A stretch of DNA of 64,000 bases from Gimesia sp. (GCA_002706765.1 PAJV01000016.1:62001-126000); one strand, 5' to 3'. Numbered from the stretch's first letter, positions 25,729 to 35,164 are shown. Translations and numbers: made by a program. Notes: generated by a model from the letters alone, not told the origin.

Positions 25729-26640
25729 TCAACTGGTACGATCTTTTTTCCAGAGCTTCCAGTAGTTTTTAATCCGATGCGCGAACGCTTTGGGTTTTTC
25801 CGCAAAGATGCGATCTGCCAGTTTGAGTCCCGCTGACTGCAGTTCGTTTCTCTGCTGGCGAATGAGCGTCAATAACTGTTCGACATCAGCGGATGTGCCG
25901 AACGCTTCGGGTTTTCCCGTGATAACCTGCGTCATCACTGCCAGATCGTGATCGTCCCCCAGGTAATCATTGAGTTCATCCAGTTCCGCCTCGCGAGCCG
26001 AGAGAATTGTCGGCCAGACATTGTTGAGCAGGCGAATATGATACAGGTGATATTTGCTGCGTTTGCGACATTCGTGAAAGAGCTCATCGTTCGGACTCTG
26101 ATGCAGTTGAGCCAACGCGACCGCACCGCGTTCATAAGTGCGACGCAGATCTGCTTTGAGAATTTTGGTGGCAGCCCCTTTGATCTTCCAGTTCTCCACC
26201 CGTTGCTTTGCCTGCTGCAATTCTGCGGAGAGCTGTTCCAGTTCCTGATCGAGGTCAGTCCATTCCTCAACGACTTTCTGTTTTCGTTCCTGAAAGCGCT
26301 TTTCGAATTCTGCGAACAACTCTGTATAGGCGGAGTCAGGAAAACGCTCCTGCAATGCCTGCAGCGATTCCAGCAGAGATTCGGCATCGCGAATCCGCGA
26401 GAGGCGTCGGCCGACATCGCGATACCAGACATTGATGGCAGTGTACTCTTCCCCCAGTCCGCTGCGAACGAGGCGAACCAGTCCCCGCAGTTTCTTGAAG
26501 CGTTTGCGGACTTCATGGATGGCGTAATGCCGATTCTGTTCCGGATCCTGCAGAACCTGAATTGCCTGGCTCAACTGTTCGCCGGCAATTCGACGGACAC
26601 CTGACGCCAGGGACTCCTGTAGTTTGAACTGATAACCCAT
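25729..26640 (-). CDS. CHAD domain protein
   Basis: The 303-residue product is a CHAD domain protein, a helical bundle rich in conserved histidines and basic residues that binds polyphosphate. Visible marks are HYAIHEVRKRFKKLRGLVRL near residues 38-57, FHECRKRSKYHLYHIRLL near 188, and YLGDDHDLAVM near 222. The family often accompanies or is fused to CYTH triphosphatase domains; none is attached here, and no polyphosphate kinase is near. A role in polyphosphate binding or granule organisation is family knowledge, not shown here. A GAGAG box precedes the ATG. Confidence 0.88.
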   Translation of the reverse strand: MGYQFKLQESLASGVRRIAGEQLSQAIQVLQDPEQNRHYAIHEVRKRFKKLRGLVRLVRSGLGEEYTAINVWYRDVGRRLSRIRDAESLLESLQALQERFPDSAYTELFAEFEKRFQERKQKVVEEWTDLDQELEQLSAELQQAKQRVENWKIKGAATKILKADLRRTYERGAVALAQLHQSPNDELFHECRKRSKYHLYHIRLLNNVWPTILSAREAELDELNDYLGDDHDLAVMTQVITGKPEAFGTSADVEQLLTLIRQQRNELQSAGLKLADRIFAEKPKAFAHRIKNYWKLWKKDRTS

Positions 26641-26787
26641 CTCTCAAATCCGTATCTGAAATGTTAAAGGACGATTGAATTCATCTCATGTGTTGTAGAG
26701 GCCATCTGCTTGATATCGTGAGACGACCTGTCTGTGCAATTTATCATAATCGATCGGCGAATTTAACCAGTGCGCCCCGTCAAGATG

Positions 26788-28080
26788 TCACTCTGAATAA
26801 TTAGAATTGATGAGGTCTTTCGCAGGAGCGGATTCAATCCAGTGCATTACGACGACGATCAGGATTCCGGAAATGGTAAACCCGCTGATCACGGGAATCA
26901 CAGTGCCGTTATAACTCAGACCGATCAGAATGCCGCAGGGAACGGAGATCAGTGTGGAGAGCGCTCCCATCACCGCAGCACCGACGCCGGCGATATGTCC
27001 CAGCGGTTCCATCGCCATCGCATTCAAATTTCCATACATGATACCGAAACAGAAGAGAGTCACCATCATGTAGGCCATCAAAGTCCACAACGGAGGCAGA
27101 CCGCCGACGGAGAGTACATACATAAAAAACAGCAGGGAGAGAACCGTGGAAATCCGCTTGGACCAGCGGGACAGATTCTGCATGCCGAACCGCATGACCA
27201 GTCTGCCATTCGCAAAGGAAGCCCCGCCGATACAGAGTGCCAGGATCGCGAAGTACAGGGGAAACAGCGTTCCCAGCTGGTATTGTTTCTGAAAGATCTG
27301 CTGTGACGAACTTAAGTAGCCCAGGAACGCGCTGGAGATGAGCCCCAGTGAAATGGTATAGCCAATGGAGACCCGATGCGTACAGACTTCCTGTATCGCG
27401 AGTTTGATTCGTCTGAACGAAAAGGGAATCCGCCGTTCTATCGGCAGCGTCTCCGGCAGGCGGGTTGCCAGCCAGACCAGTGTAAATATTCCACAGGCTA
27501 ACAGAGCCGCAAAGATGGCCCGCCAGTGTGCGATCATCAGGATCGCCTGCCCCAGCGTGGGGGCAATCGCGGGGACGAAAATAAATATCGTCATCACGAA
27601 TGACATCACGCGAGCCATTTCGGGGCCTTCATATTGATCCCGGACGATCGCCACAATCACACAGCGTGGGGACGCCAGACCGAGTCCCTGCAGAAACCGA
27701 CCGGCCAGCATGACTGTCAGATCGGTGGAAAACAGGGAAAGCAGTCCGCCGATCAGAAACAGAGCAAATCCGAGATACAGGGATGGTTTTCGCCCCGTGG
27801 TATCAGAAAGCGGACCGTAGATTCCCTGACCGAAGGCCAGCCCCAGAAACAGGAACGAGACGATCAACTGACTGTCGTTGGCCTGTGATGCTCCCAGTTC
27901 TTTGCCGATCTCGGTGAGGGCGGGCAGCATGGCGTCGATGGAAAGTGCCACCAGTGACTGCATCAAAGCCATCAAGGCTATAAATTCACGAAAACCAATC
28001 GCCGCTGGTTTCTGTTTTAATTCGGGGCTCAGCAATGTCGAAAACGATCTCAGCAAGAGTGACACGAGAGGCGGGAGCAA
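26788..28080 (-). CDS. MFS drug-resistance transporter, Bcr/CflA type
   Basis: The 430-residue product has 12 hydrophobic segments in the major facilitator pattern. The early MLPALTEIGKELGA, the loop GQGIYGPLSDTTGRKPSLYLG between helices 2 and 3, and the helix-4 run AGRFLQGLGLASPRC match the Bcr/CflA drug-proton antiporters, which export bicyclomycin or similar compounds. The start is uncertain: the coordinate given uses TTG, no good ribosome site precedes it, and the first internal ATG (about residue 37) would cut into helix 1. A start at TTG or GTG slightly downstream remains possible. It is divergent from the small gene at 28230. Confidence 0.85.
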   Translation of the reverse strand: MLPPLVSLLLRSFSTLLSPELKQKPAAIGFREFIALMALMQSLVALSIDAMLPALTEIGKELGASQANDSQLIVSFLFLGLAFGQGIYGPLSDTTGRKPSLYLGFALFLIGGLLSLFSTDLTVMLAGRFLQGLGLASPRCVIVAIVRDQYEGPEMARVMSFVMTIFIFVPAIAPTLGQAILMIAHWRAIFAALLACGIFTLVWLATRLPETLPIERRIPFSFRRIKLAIQEVCTHRVSIGYTISLGLISSAFLGYLSSSQQIFQKQYQLGTLFPLYFAILALCIGGASFANGRLVMRFGMQNLSRWSKRISTVLSLLFFMYVLSVGGLPPLWTLMAYMMVTLFCFGIMYGNLNAMAMEPLGHIAGVGAAVMGALSTLISVPCGILIGLSYNGTVIPVISGFTISGILIVVVMHWIESAPAKDLINSNYSE

Positions 28081-28229
28081 CTGCAGGAAATCATAACGTG
28101 TCCCCCGCCGGTCGGAAACCGCTGCCGCGTTCCGTTCTGAAAATGTTCCTCTTGCTGAATTGGCGTGGAAGATTTATCTTTCGCTTTCACAGATCTGTTT
28201 TTTCAACCATTCACATAACGAGAAATACT

Positions 28230-28499
28230 ATGGATAGTGCAGAAGGCTGGCGTTCGATTCTGGAGAACTGGCCGGCAGCGATTCCCAAAAAAGGAATTGT
28301 GGTCACCACCTACCAGGAATCGATCCCCTTTCAGAATTACCTGCTGTCGAGTTCGGTCGTGATGTTCGAACGGGACAAACCCGACTCGCTGGGAGCACGA
28401 AAGGTGATGCTGTCTTACAGTGCGATCTGTGCCATCAAACTGACCGACCCGGTAGAACTGGCCCGTTACCAGGTAATGGGATTCCAGCCGACATCATAA
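28230..28499 (+). CDS. Small soluble protein of unknown function
   Basis: The start at 28230 (MDSAEGWRSILENWP) gives an 89-residue product that looks like a compact beta-rich domain: PKKGIVVTTYQESIPFQNYLLSS, then SVVMFERDKPDSLGARKVMLSY and a closing helix. Pattern and length resemble small single-domain proteins seen in planctomycetes, but I cannot name a family. Longer upstream frames lack a ribosome site and overlap the MFS gene. It lies divergent from the MFS gene and convergent with the UbiA gene. Function unknown. Confidence 0.65.
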   Translation: MDSAEGWRSILENWPAAIPKKGIVVTTYQESIPFQNYLLSSSVVMFERDKPDSLGARKVMLSYSAICAIKLTDPVELARYQVMGFQPTS

Positions 28500-28570
28500 G
28501 TCTTCTCAGACCCGGAATGAAATATTTCCTGAAATAGCCCGCACGCTCGCTGGTATGTTCGCCTGACTGA

Positions 28571-29470
28571 TTATGTCACCGACATCCAGCGTGAGAGCAG
28601 GATCGTGGGCAGCAGGAGGGCCGCTGTGAGGATGGCGTATTGCGGGTTTGCTGTCCAGACGAAGACCAGAATGGCATTGAGCATCACATAGGAAGCGAGC
28701 ATGGTTTTGACAGCAATCTGGACATTCCGTGGAACCGGATTGAGGATCGCCTGAACCAGGCGGCGGTTGATCGTCAGCGCGACAACGCCTAATGCTGCCA
28801 GGACCATCGATAGATTGGTTTCGCGGGGCCAGGGATAGGTGGCCAGCATCCAGGCTAAGGCACCCAGGCCGGAATTGATCACCAGCAGTCCGCCGACCAG
28901 GTGGCCGCGATGGCTGTCTTTCGCTTCCATACGGGCAAACCACGTCAGGCCGACAATGAACAGCCCGAGTGCCGCTGCGATGCGTAACTGCGGTTTGACC
29001 CAGAGATTGATTTCCCGGGCGACGGCACTGGCGCCCAGCATGACATTCAGAAATCGACAGAGCCCCATCATCAGAGGCGCCAGGAATGTTTTTTTCAACA
29101 GCATGTCGTAGCTGAGGATGGCGACCACCAGCAGACTGGCAACGATCAGACTCTGTGTGCCGACTGTCTGGGCTGCACCGACACCGGCGAGCATCAGCAG
29201 TCCGCCCAGCGTTGCTGCTTTCTGAGTCGAGATACGGCCGGAAGGGATGGGGCGTGAAGGACGTTCTTCGGCATCGACCTTACGGTCGAAGACATCGTTG
29301 AACACCATTCCCGAGAGATACAGGCTGGCCGATGCCACCAGCAGTAACGCAAACGAGATCGGAGGCGAAAATGATCCATGCGTCAGCAAAAAGCCGAGAA
29401 TGATATCCGACATCGCTGTAAACACAGCGGGCAGCCGCATCAACTGAAAGTAAGCAAGCAGGGTTTTCAT
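28571..29470 (-). CDS. UbiA-family prenyltransferase (EboC-like)
   Basis: The 299-residue membrane protein has about eight helices and the UbiA active-site motif NDVFDRKVDAEERPSRPIPSG near residues 58-78, which binds the isoprenoid diphosphate through Mg2+. The second Asp-rich motif is weak here (SYDMLLKKTFLAPLMMGLCR). The start MRLPAVFTAMSDIILGFL type matches the EboC branch, whose members accompany sugar-phosphate or inositol genes in some bacteria. It would attach a polyprenyl chain to a polar acceptor in the membrane. It lies 96 bases after the inositol-phosphate synthase gene in the same direction, so a prenylated inositol or polyol product is a reasonable inference, not a demonstrated one. 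Confidence 0.85.
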   Translation of the reverse strand: MKTLLAYFQLMRLPAVFTAMSDIILGFLLTHGSFSPPISFALLLVASASLYLSGMVFNDVFDRKVDAEERPSRPIPSGRISTQKAATLGGLLMLAGVGAAQTVGTQSLIVASLLVVAILSYDMLLKKTFLAPLMMGLCRFLNVMLGASAVAREINLWVKPQLRIAAALGLFIVGLTWFARMEAKDSHRGHLVGGLLVINSGLGALAWMLATYPWPRETNLSMVLAALGVVALTINRRLVQAILNPVPRNVQIAVKTMLASYVMLNAILVFVWTANPQYAILTAALLLPTILLSRWMSVT

Positions 29471-29566
29471 GCGAACCAGTCTGTGTCCGGGTTTACTGCA
29501 GCGTCTCCCGGTCTTATTGAACTGAGTCCAACAGCACGCAAGACGCTATCATTTGAGAACTGCGAT

Positions 29567-30784
29567 CTACGCTTCTTCCGCAACCGTGTCGGCCCATTGT
29601 TCCAGTTGCTGATACTGGCGTTCGAATTCGGGTGTGGTTGCCTGCATCGGGCTTTTGTAAAACGAACTTAAATGGGTCATAATGCCCGACTTGTTTCCGC
29701 GTCGCCATTCACGTTCGGTGAAGCGAACCATATCGAGCATCAACGGAGCTGCCAGGATGGAATCGGTTCCCTGCCAGGTAAACTGCAAAGCCATTTTCGT
29801 ATCGAGGAAACCTTTGAAGTGGATATGATCCCAGGCGGTTTTCCAGTCACCCATCGATTCAATGTATTCGATGGAAACCAGTGTCTGCGGCTTGTAACCC
29901 AGAATTTCGGTCAGCAGGTGATCTTTGGAAACGACCTTGTTGGATTTGTTGACCGGATCATCCAGCACTTTTCCGTCCAGGTTCCCGAAGATGTTATGCC
30001 CGACCCAGCTCATGACATTCAGATTGCGATGTGCGAACATCGGAGCGAGTACACTTTTCATCAGTGTCTCACCCGTTTTGCCATCGCGGCCTGCATGCAG
30101 AACCTGCTTTTCTTCAGCCAGTTCAATCAGCGCCGGCAGATCCGTGCCTGCGGAGGGGGTGAAGTTCAGATGCGAACAGCCGGCGTTCATGGCGGCAATC
30201 GCATACAGGGTACTGGCGGGAACGGGTGAGGTTACCGCTGAAGCAAGTGACTCTTTCAATTCTGCGAGCGACAGAGCTTTGGCAGATTCATCGACGGGGG
30301 GTTCGGTGGAGGCCAGATTGACAACGACGACGTGCGCCAGATCATGCTGTTTCTGGAATTCGCTGATATCGTTGGAGAGACGCGTCAGTGTTTCCTGCAG
30401 AGATTCGGTATCAAATTTTTTGACGGCATCCCCGGCCAGGGAGCGAATCGTATCGCCGACATGAATCAGCGTTCCCGGTTTGACATTCTGATCGAAGGCT
30501 TTGAGGTCTTCTTCGACAGCCTGTAACAACGCCGGATGGAAGACGCCGGAATTCTCACTGAAATAGCGGGCGGCTTCGACAAATGACGTGTCGCGAATTT
30601 CGTGTCCGCCGACCACAAACTGGTCCCAGCTTTTGAGGTTCAGCTTTTCGAAGTAGGGATTTTCTGAAACCAGGCCGCTGGTCCCGGTGAGCCCCTGCTT
30701 GAGTGCTGATAATCCGACTGCGGCGGTCGTAGCGACGCCGCCCCATGCGCCGATGATCCAAATCCCGATACGTTGTTGCGTCAT
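29567..30784 (-). CDS. myo-Inositol-1-phosphate synthase family protein
   Basis: The start at 30784 (MTQQRIGIWIIGAWGGVATT) is chosen because the nucleotide-binding GAWGGVATT of this family begins here; the longer frame up to 30928 only adds a non-conserved tail. The 405-residue enzyme converts glucose 6-phosphate to inositol 1-phosphate with NAD. Other family marks are VVVVNLASTEPP, LNFTPSAGTDLPAL, HAGRDGKTGETLMKSV and the late SWVGHNIFGNLDG. Length suits the prokaryotic COG1260 type. It precedes the UbiA gene on the same strand and likely provides the polar head for a membrane lipid or cofactor. Confidence 0.9.
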   Translation of the reverse strand: MTQQRIGIWIIGAWGGVATTAAVGLSALKQGLTGTSGLVSENPYFEKLNLKSWDQFVVGGHEIRDTSFVEAARYFSENSGVFHPALLQAVEEDLKAFDQNVKPGTLIHVGDTIRSLAGDAVKKFDTESLQETLTRLSNDISEFQKQHDLAHVVVVNLASTEPPVDESAKALSLAELKESLASAVTSPVPASTLYAIAAMNAGCSHLNFTPSAGTDLPALIELAEEKQVLHAGRDGKTGETLMKSVLAPMFAHRNLNVMSWVGHNIFGNLDGKVLDDPVNKSNKVVSKDHLLTEILGYKPQTLVSIEYIESMGDWKTAWDHIHFKGFLDTKMALQFTWQGTDSILAAPLMLDMVRFTEREWRRGNKSGIMTHLSSFYKSPMQATTPEFERQYQQLEQWADTVAEEA

Positions 30785-31057
30785 GATGTTGCCTGAAACT
30801 GATATTTCTGAATTCAATTGAAACGGGTGATTTTGCAGGTGGGAGCAGGCAGATCGAAGCCTGCCTGACCTGTCGTTGCACAGACTCCCCTGCTGCTTGT
30901 TATGGAATATTATTTCCAGGCACGACAATCAGAACATTACCGAGCATAGATGATAATAAAATATGTTTATAATTATAGGTCTCTGGTGGCTGTTCACAAT
31001 CAAAGAAATGCTGATTGCGGAGAAGAATTTCGGTCTCTCTGTCTAAAATCCTCATAT

Positions 31058-32905
31058 TTAAGTGTTTGTGAGGGTCTGGTCGATCCAGTCCATCAACGCC
31101 GTTTTAAAGTCTTCGATTGTGGAACAGGCAGCATCTTTCGTTTGATCAAGCTGGCCTGGATCGCTGACTTCTGCCTGGGCGAAGTAATAAAATTTGATTT
31201 TGGGTTCGGTACCGGAAGGCCGTACACCTAACTGGACCGTCAGCGGCGATCCCTCGGCCCGGGCTTCAAACATCAGAACATTTCCCCGCGGTTTCGAAAA
31301 GGTCTCAGTCACCGTATTTTCGGGTAATGCCCGAATTTCCAGATCCGAATAGTCCCTGACCAGGTTGAACGTGAGATTTCCCATTTTCCCGGGAGGCGTA
31401 TTGCGGAAAGCCTTCATCAGCTGCTTGATCTGTTCGTTACCCGAGGAACCTTTACAGGTTTTGGAAACCTGACCTTCCAGATGAAATCCGTGTTCACGGT
31501 AAAGTTCGTCCAGGCGATCCAGCAGAGTTTTGCCTTCCGTCTTCAGTTCGGCAGCGAGTTCGCATACCCAGAGTGCAGCGATCGCCGCGTCTTTGTCGCG
31601 ACAGTATTCGCCTGCCAGGTAACCCAGTGACTCTTCAGTTCCGAATACAAATTTGTCCGGCCCTTCCTCGTCCATGGTCTCGGCGATGTACTTGAATCCG
31701 ACCAGCAGGTTATTGATAATTCGCACATTGGCTTTGCGGGTGATGGCGGCGATCAACGGAGTCGTGACGATCGTTTCCACCACGAAGTGTTCCGGCGAGA
31801 GGGTGCCGGCCTGCTGGCGTTTGCGGAGCACATAGTCCGCGAGTAATGCACCGACCTGGTTACCGGTCAGATGAATGAATTCACCGGCCACATTTTTGAC
31901 ACAGACTCCCATGCGGTCGGCATCGGGATCACTGGCGAGAATGATTTCGCCGCCGGTCTGTTTCGCCTGTTCAATCGCGGGTTGATAAACTTCTGTCCGC
32001 TCCGGGTTCGGAAGCTGATCGGGAACATTGGGGAAATTCCCGTCCTGTTCACACTGTGGTTCATACCGCTGAATTCCTGTAAATCCGGCCTGCTGCAGTA
32101 CCTGATGTACCGACGCTTCTCCCACGCCATGCAGGGGAGTGAAATATCCCGTCAGGTCGCGCTGGTCCGAATGACTGTGGCTGACAACCGCACTGCGGTA
32201 CTTGCCGGCGATATCTTCATCAATAAACTGAATCAGCCCCTGTTCAACCGCCTGATCGAAATCAAGCAGCGGGATTTCGGTGGCCTGGTAGACTTCGTCA
32301 ATGATGCCCTGATCGTGTGGCGGCAGAACCTGTCCCCCGGTGGACCAGTAGGCTTTGAACCCATTATCGGAAGGGGGATTGTGCGAAGCGGTGATCATTG
32401 CACCGACATCGCAGCCACACTCGCGGACGGCAAACGAGAGTTCGGGTGTGGAGCGGGAAGTATTGAAGAAGTAAACGGTCAGCCCGTGCCCTGCCAGTAC
32501 ACTGGCTGCGATGCGGGCAAAATGCTTAGAGTTGATTCGGGAGTCATGCGCGATCGCGGCTTTCCCGGTCTCTTTCCCCGAAAACTTTTTGCAGTAGGCT
32601 GCCAGTCCGTGTGCCGACTCTGCAATAGTCCGCTCGTTGATGGTCGCCGAACCCAGTTCGCTCATCAATCCGCGCCGTCCGCCGGTTCCAAACGGAATGA
32701 CTTCCCAGAAACAGGTATCGAGCTGCTGAAAGTCTTTGTCTTCGATCAGTTTCAACAGCGCGGGCTGATACGGTGCATATTGTGGCTCCATCACCCAGCG
32801 TTTCAGATTTTCGAGGGCTGCTTCTGAAAGCTTTTTCTCAGCCACTGCGGTGCGCGCGAGTTCCATAGCCTGCGTGGAATCAATAGAGGGAGAAGGCTGG
32901 TTCAT
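31058..32905 (-). CDS. Phosphoglucomutase/phosphomannomutase (alpha-D-phosphohexomutase)
   Basis: The start at 32905 (MNQPSPSIDSTQAMELA) gives 615 residues and removes a non-conserved 29-residue lead. The alpha-D-phosphohexomutase superfamily is clear: the phosphoserine loop is TASHNPPSDNGFKAYW, the Mg2+ loop is DPDADRMGV, the sugar-binding loop is FGTEESLGYLAGEY, and the C-terminal phosphate-binding loop is GVRPSGTEPKIKFYY. It interconverts 1- and 6-phosphates of glucose or mannose, feeding polysaccharide or inositol synthesis. It lies just upstream of the inositol-phosphate synthase gene on the same strand, 273 bases apart, which supports a shared glucose-phosphate route. Confidence 0.93.
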   Translation of the reverse strand: MNQPSPSIDSTQAMELARTAVAEKKLSEAALENLKRWVMEPQYAPYQPALLKLIEDKDFQQLDTCFWEVIPFGTGGRRGLMSELGSATINERTIAESAHGLAAYCKKFSGKETGKAAIAHDSRINSKHFARIAASVLAGHGLTVYFFNTSRSTPELSFAVRECGCDVGAMITASHNPPSDNGFKAYWSTGGQVLPPHDQGIIDEVYQATEIPLLDFDQAVEQGLIQFIDEDIAGKYRSAVVSHSHSDQRDLTGYFTPLHGVGEASVHQVLQQAGFTGIQRYEPQCEQDGNFPNVPDQLPNPERTEVYQPAIEQAKQTGGEIILASDPDADRMGVCVKNVAGEFIHLTGNQVGALLADYVLRKRQQAGTLSPEHFVVETIVTTPLIAAITRKANVRIINNLLVGFKYIAETMDEEGPDKFVFGTEESLGYLAGEYCRDKDAAIAALWVCELAAELKTEGKTLLDRLDELYREHGFHLEGQVSKTCKGSSGNEQIKQLMKAFRNTPPGKMGNLTFNLVRDYSDLEIRALPENTVTETFSKPRGNVLMFEARAEGSPLTVQLGVRPSGTEPKIKFYYFAQAEVSDPGQLDQTKDAACSTIEDFKTALMDWIDQTLTNT

Positions 32906-33529
32906 CCTGTAACTTTTCCGTATTCGAGAGCGCGGGTTCTTTGACTGTATAAGTAACTGAAGCGGGCCTGAGTCCATTTCTGAAAAACTCATTTCCCGGA
33001 AGGATTCTCTGCCGGAACAGTAGATTCTGGTATCAGGTCTGACCAGAAACCAGGCTTTGGCGTTCTTTCCCTGACAGGAAAAAGCCAGTGCGAACTGAAA
33101 CGATCACACGTTCCGGACCCGTGCTAGATTGTAGAGTGATTCGCCCTGTGAGCCAACCCTCACACGAAATCCGGTTCGAGGAGTGCTCAAATCGGATAAA
33201 AAGTCTGATTACAACGAATGTATCACTGGACGGATTCAGCCACGAACTGCTGACCCACTGAATCTTTGCCCAGAAAGGGAATTCTCCCTTCATTAAGACT
33301 TTGCCAGATTTTGGTTTCCCACCGATCAAGTCCTTGATTCCCCCTCCTAACAGTGGCAGAATAGGTGGATTAAAACGGTATAGCACGATTCGGGTTATAC
33401 CAATCTTGATTTCAGAGTCACGAGAACAGAGGAGGGAATTCTCCCGTTTGCTTTCCTGATTCTCTCGATTCCGCTCTAATGTCCTGATCCATGATGAACC
33501 TGCATGTATAACGAAATTAAGGTAGCACT
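32906..33529. other. Non-coding region with repeated 12-mer, upstream of the Hsp70 gene
   Basis: These 624 bases hold no convincing gene; an open frame at 33033-33386 on the minus strand has no family or ribosome site. The near-palindromic 12-mer GGGAATTCTCCC occurs twice, at 33277-33288 and 33434-33445, the second 84 bases before the Hsp70 start. A patch at about 33145-33185 (GTGAGccaaccCTCAC, then ATCCGGTTCGAGGAG) looks structured and may be a decayed repeat or mobile-element remnant. Confidence 0.4.
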
Positions 33530-35113
33530 ATGAAGTTTGTTGAAGGTCATACTGTTGGCGTTGACTTGGGAACCACCTATTCAGCAATTGCACAGCTTGA
33601 CAGTGATGGTCAGCCCATTTCCCTGAAAAACACGGATGGTCGTTCGATAACTCCTTCGGTCGTCCTTCTGGGTGAAGAGGGGCGTGTGGTAGTCGGTCCT
33701 TCTTTTGAAAGAACGGCCATCGAAGATGATCCTTCCCGCATTATCGAAGCGGTGAAACGACATATGGGAGATGACAACTTTTACGTTGTCTACCAGGAAA
33801 AGAAACTGACTGCAGAATTCCTGTCCGCCCTGATCCTGAAAAAAATGAAGCAAGATGCGGAAAAGGAAATCGGCCCGATCGCCAATGCCGTCATCACGGT
33901 TCCTTACTACTTCAACGATGTGCGCCGCAAAGCCACCCAGGATGCCGGCCGGATCGCCGGTCTGAATGTCATCGACATTATCAATGAGCCAACGGCAGCG
34001 ACGCTGGCTTATGCCTGGAAACGGGATGAGCTGGGGAACCCCAATGCCATGCCCGATGGCGAACGCACAATCCTGGTATACGACCTGGGTGGTGGTACCT
34101 TCGACGTTACCATTGTCCGTTATTCTCCTACACAGTTCCGCGTGCTGGCTACTGACGGGGATGTGATGCTGGGGGGACTCGACTGGAGTCAGCGGATCGT
34201 GGATCATGTGGCAGAACAGTTTATGAAGAAATTCGGCAGCGATCCCCGCCAGGATCCCGTCACATTACGAACCTGCGTGCAGGAGTGTGAAGACGCCAAG
34301 CGTGAATTGAGCCAGAAGGCGCAGACCCCCGTTTCCATTTATCACAAAGGCAACACCTTAACGGTGGCTTTGACCCGTGGCGATTTCGAGCGTATGACTG
34401 CGGATCTCCTGCAGCGGACACGCGACACAACCGAGCTGGTCATGCAGCAGGCAGGTGTGGAGAAAGGCCAATTGGATGATGTGGTACTGGTCGGTGGTTC
34501 GACGTTGATGCCTGTGGTCGAAGAGATGTTGAAAAAGGTTTGTGGAAGCGAACCTTCTCGAACCATGAACCCGGAAGAAGCAGTGGCCCAGGGTGCTGCG
34601 ATCCACGCGGCCATCCTGGAAGCCCGTGCAACCGGAGGCGAGAGTCGCATGGCACAGGCCGTCATCAAACGATTGCGGAGCGTCAGTACCGCTGATGTGA
34701 ACTCACACTCGCTCGGCGTGAAAATCACGGACCCCAATGAACGCACCCGTAAAATCAACCACATTATGATTAAACGCAATACGGAGATTCCCGCGAGCGT
34801 CAGCCAGAAATTCGTGACGACCTCCGAGAATCAGCAGCGGATTCACGTGATCATCCTGGAAGGAGAGGCCAGCGATCCTGATGCCTGTTCGACTATCGGT
34901 GACTTCCGCATTCTGAATCTGCCAGCCAACCTTCCCAAAGGTTCGCCTGTGGAAGTGACCTACCGCTATGATGCCAACGGTCGAATTCATGCTTCGGCAA
35001 GAGAACTGACAGGGAACAACGAATCCGCCACCGAGATTGTCCGTGACTCTGGTCTGGACACCGAGGGAGTGGACCGCTTTGAGCTTCTGGCCAAAGACTA
35101 CCTGGTTGAATAA
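33530..35113 (+). CDS. Hsp70-family chaperone, short DnaK paralog
   Basis: The 527-residue product has a full Hsp70 ATPase domain: VGVDLGTTYSAIAQ near the start, NEPTAATLAYAW, VYDLGGGTFDVTIV near residue 185 and VVLVGGSTLMPVV near 320. The substrate-binding beta domain follows (HSLGVKITDP..., IMIKRNTEIPASVSQ), but the helical lid of normal DnaK (~640 residues) is almost absent. It is therefore an Hsp70 paralog, not the main DnaK. An AAGGT box precedes the ATG. The next gene, 136 bases on, encodes a J-like membrane protein, so the pair may form a dedicated membrane-recruited chaperone. Planctomycetes often carry several short Hsp70s. Confidence 0.93.
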   Translation: MKFVEGHTVGVDLGTTYSAIAQLDSDGQPISLKNTDGRSITPSVVLLGEEGRVVVGPSFERTAIEDDPSRIIEAVKRHMGDDNFYVVYQEKKLTAEFLSALILKKMKQDAEKEIGPIANAVITVPYYFNDVRRKATQDAGRIAGLNVIDIINEPTAATLAYAWKRDELGNPNAMPDGERTILVYDLGGGTFDVTIVRYSPTQFRVLATDGDVMLGGLDWSQRIVDHVAEQFMKKFGSDPRQDPVTLRTCVQECEDAKRELSQKAQTPVSIYHKGNTLTVALTRGDFERMTADLLQRTRDTTELVMQQAGVEKGQLDDVVLVGGSTLMPVVEEMLKKVCGSEPSRTMNPEEAVAQGAAIHAAILEARATGGESRMAQAVIKRLRSVSTADVNSHSLGVKITDPNERTRKINHIMIKRNTEIPASVSQKFVTTSENQQRIHVIILEGEASDPDACSTIGDFRILNLPANLPKGSPVEVTYRYDANGRIHASARELTGNNESATEIVRDSGLDTEGVDRFELLAKDYLVE

Positions 35114-35121
35114 TGTCCCAA

Positions 35122-35164
35122 CAGCTTCTGCAGTGAAACGGTTCCTGTTTCACTGCAGAAGCTG
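35122..35164 (+). terminator. Perfect 18-bp hairpin between the Hsp70 and J-like genes
   Basis: CAGCTTCTGCAGTGAAAC (35122-35139) and its exact reverse complement (35147-35164) enclose the 7-base loop ggttcct, 8 bases after the Hsp70 stop. No T-run follows, so besides termination it may be a stability or processing element that sets the ratio of the two gene products. Confidence 0.7.

Noticed and set aside
31871..32827. 318-codon frame on the plus strand inside the phosphohexomutase gene
   Set aside because: It is the antisense shadow of a well-supported gene with all catalytic motifs.
33145..33185. Possible group II intron or mobile-element remnant (ATCCGGTTCGAGGAG patch)
   Set aside because: The wording recalls intron-type ends, but the stems expected of a group II intron domain do not form and no reverse transcriptase or transposase is near.
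33033..33386. 117-codon open frame on the minus strand between the mutase and Hsp70 genes
   Set aside because: No ribosome site, no recognisable family, and it covers a repeat-bearing non-coding stretch.
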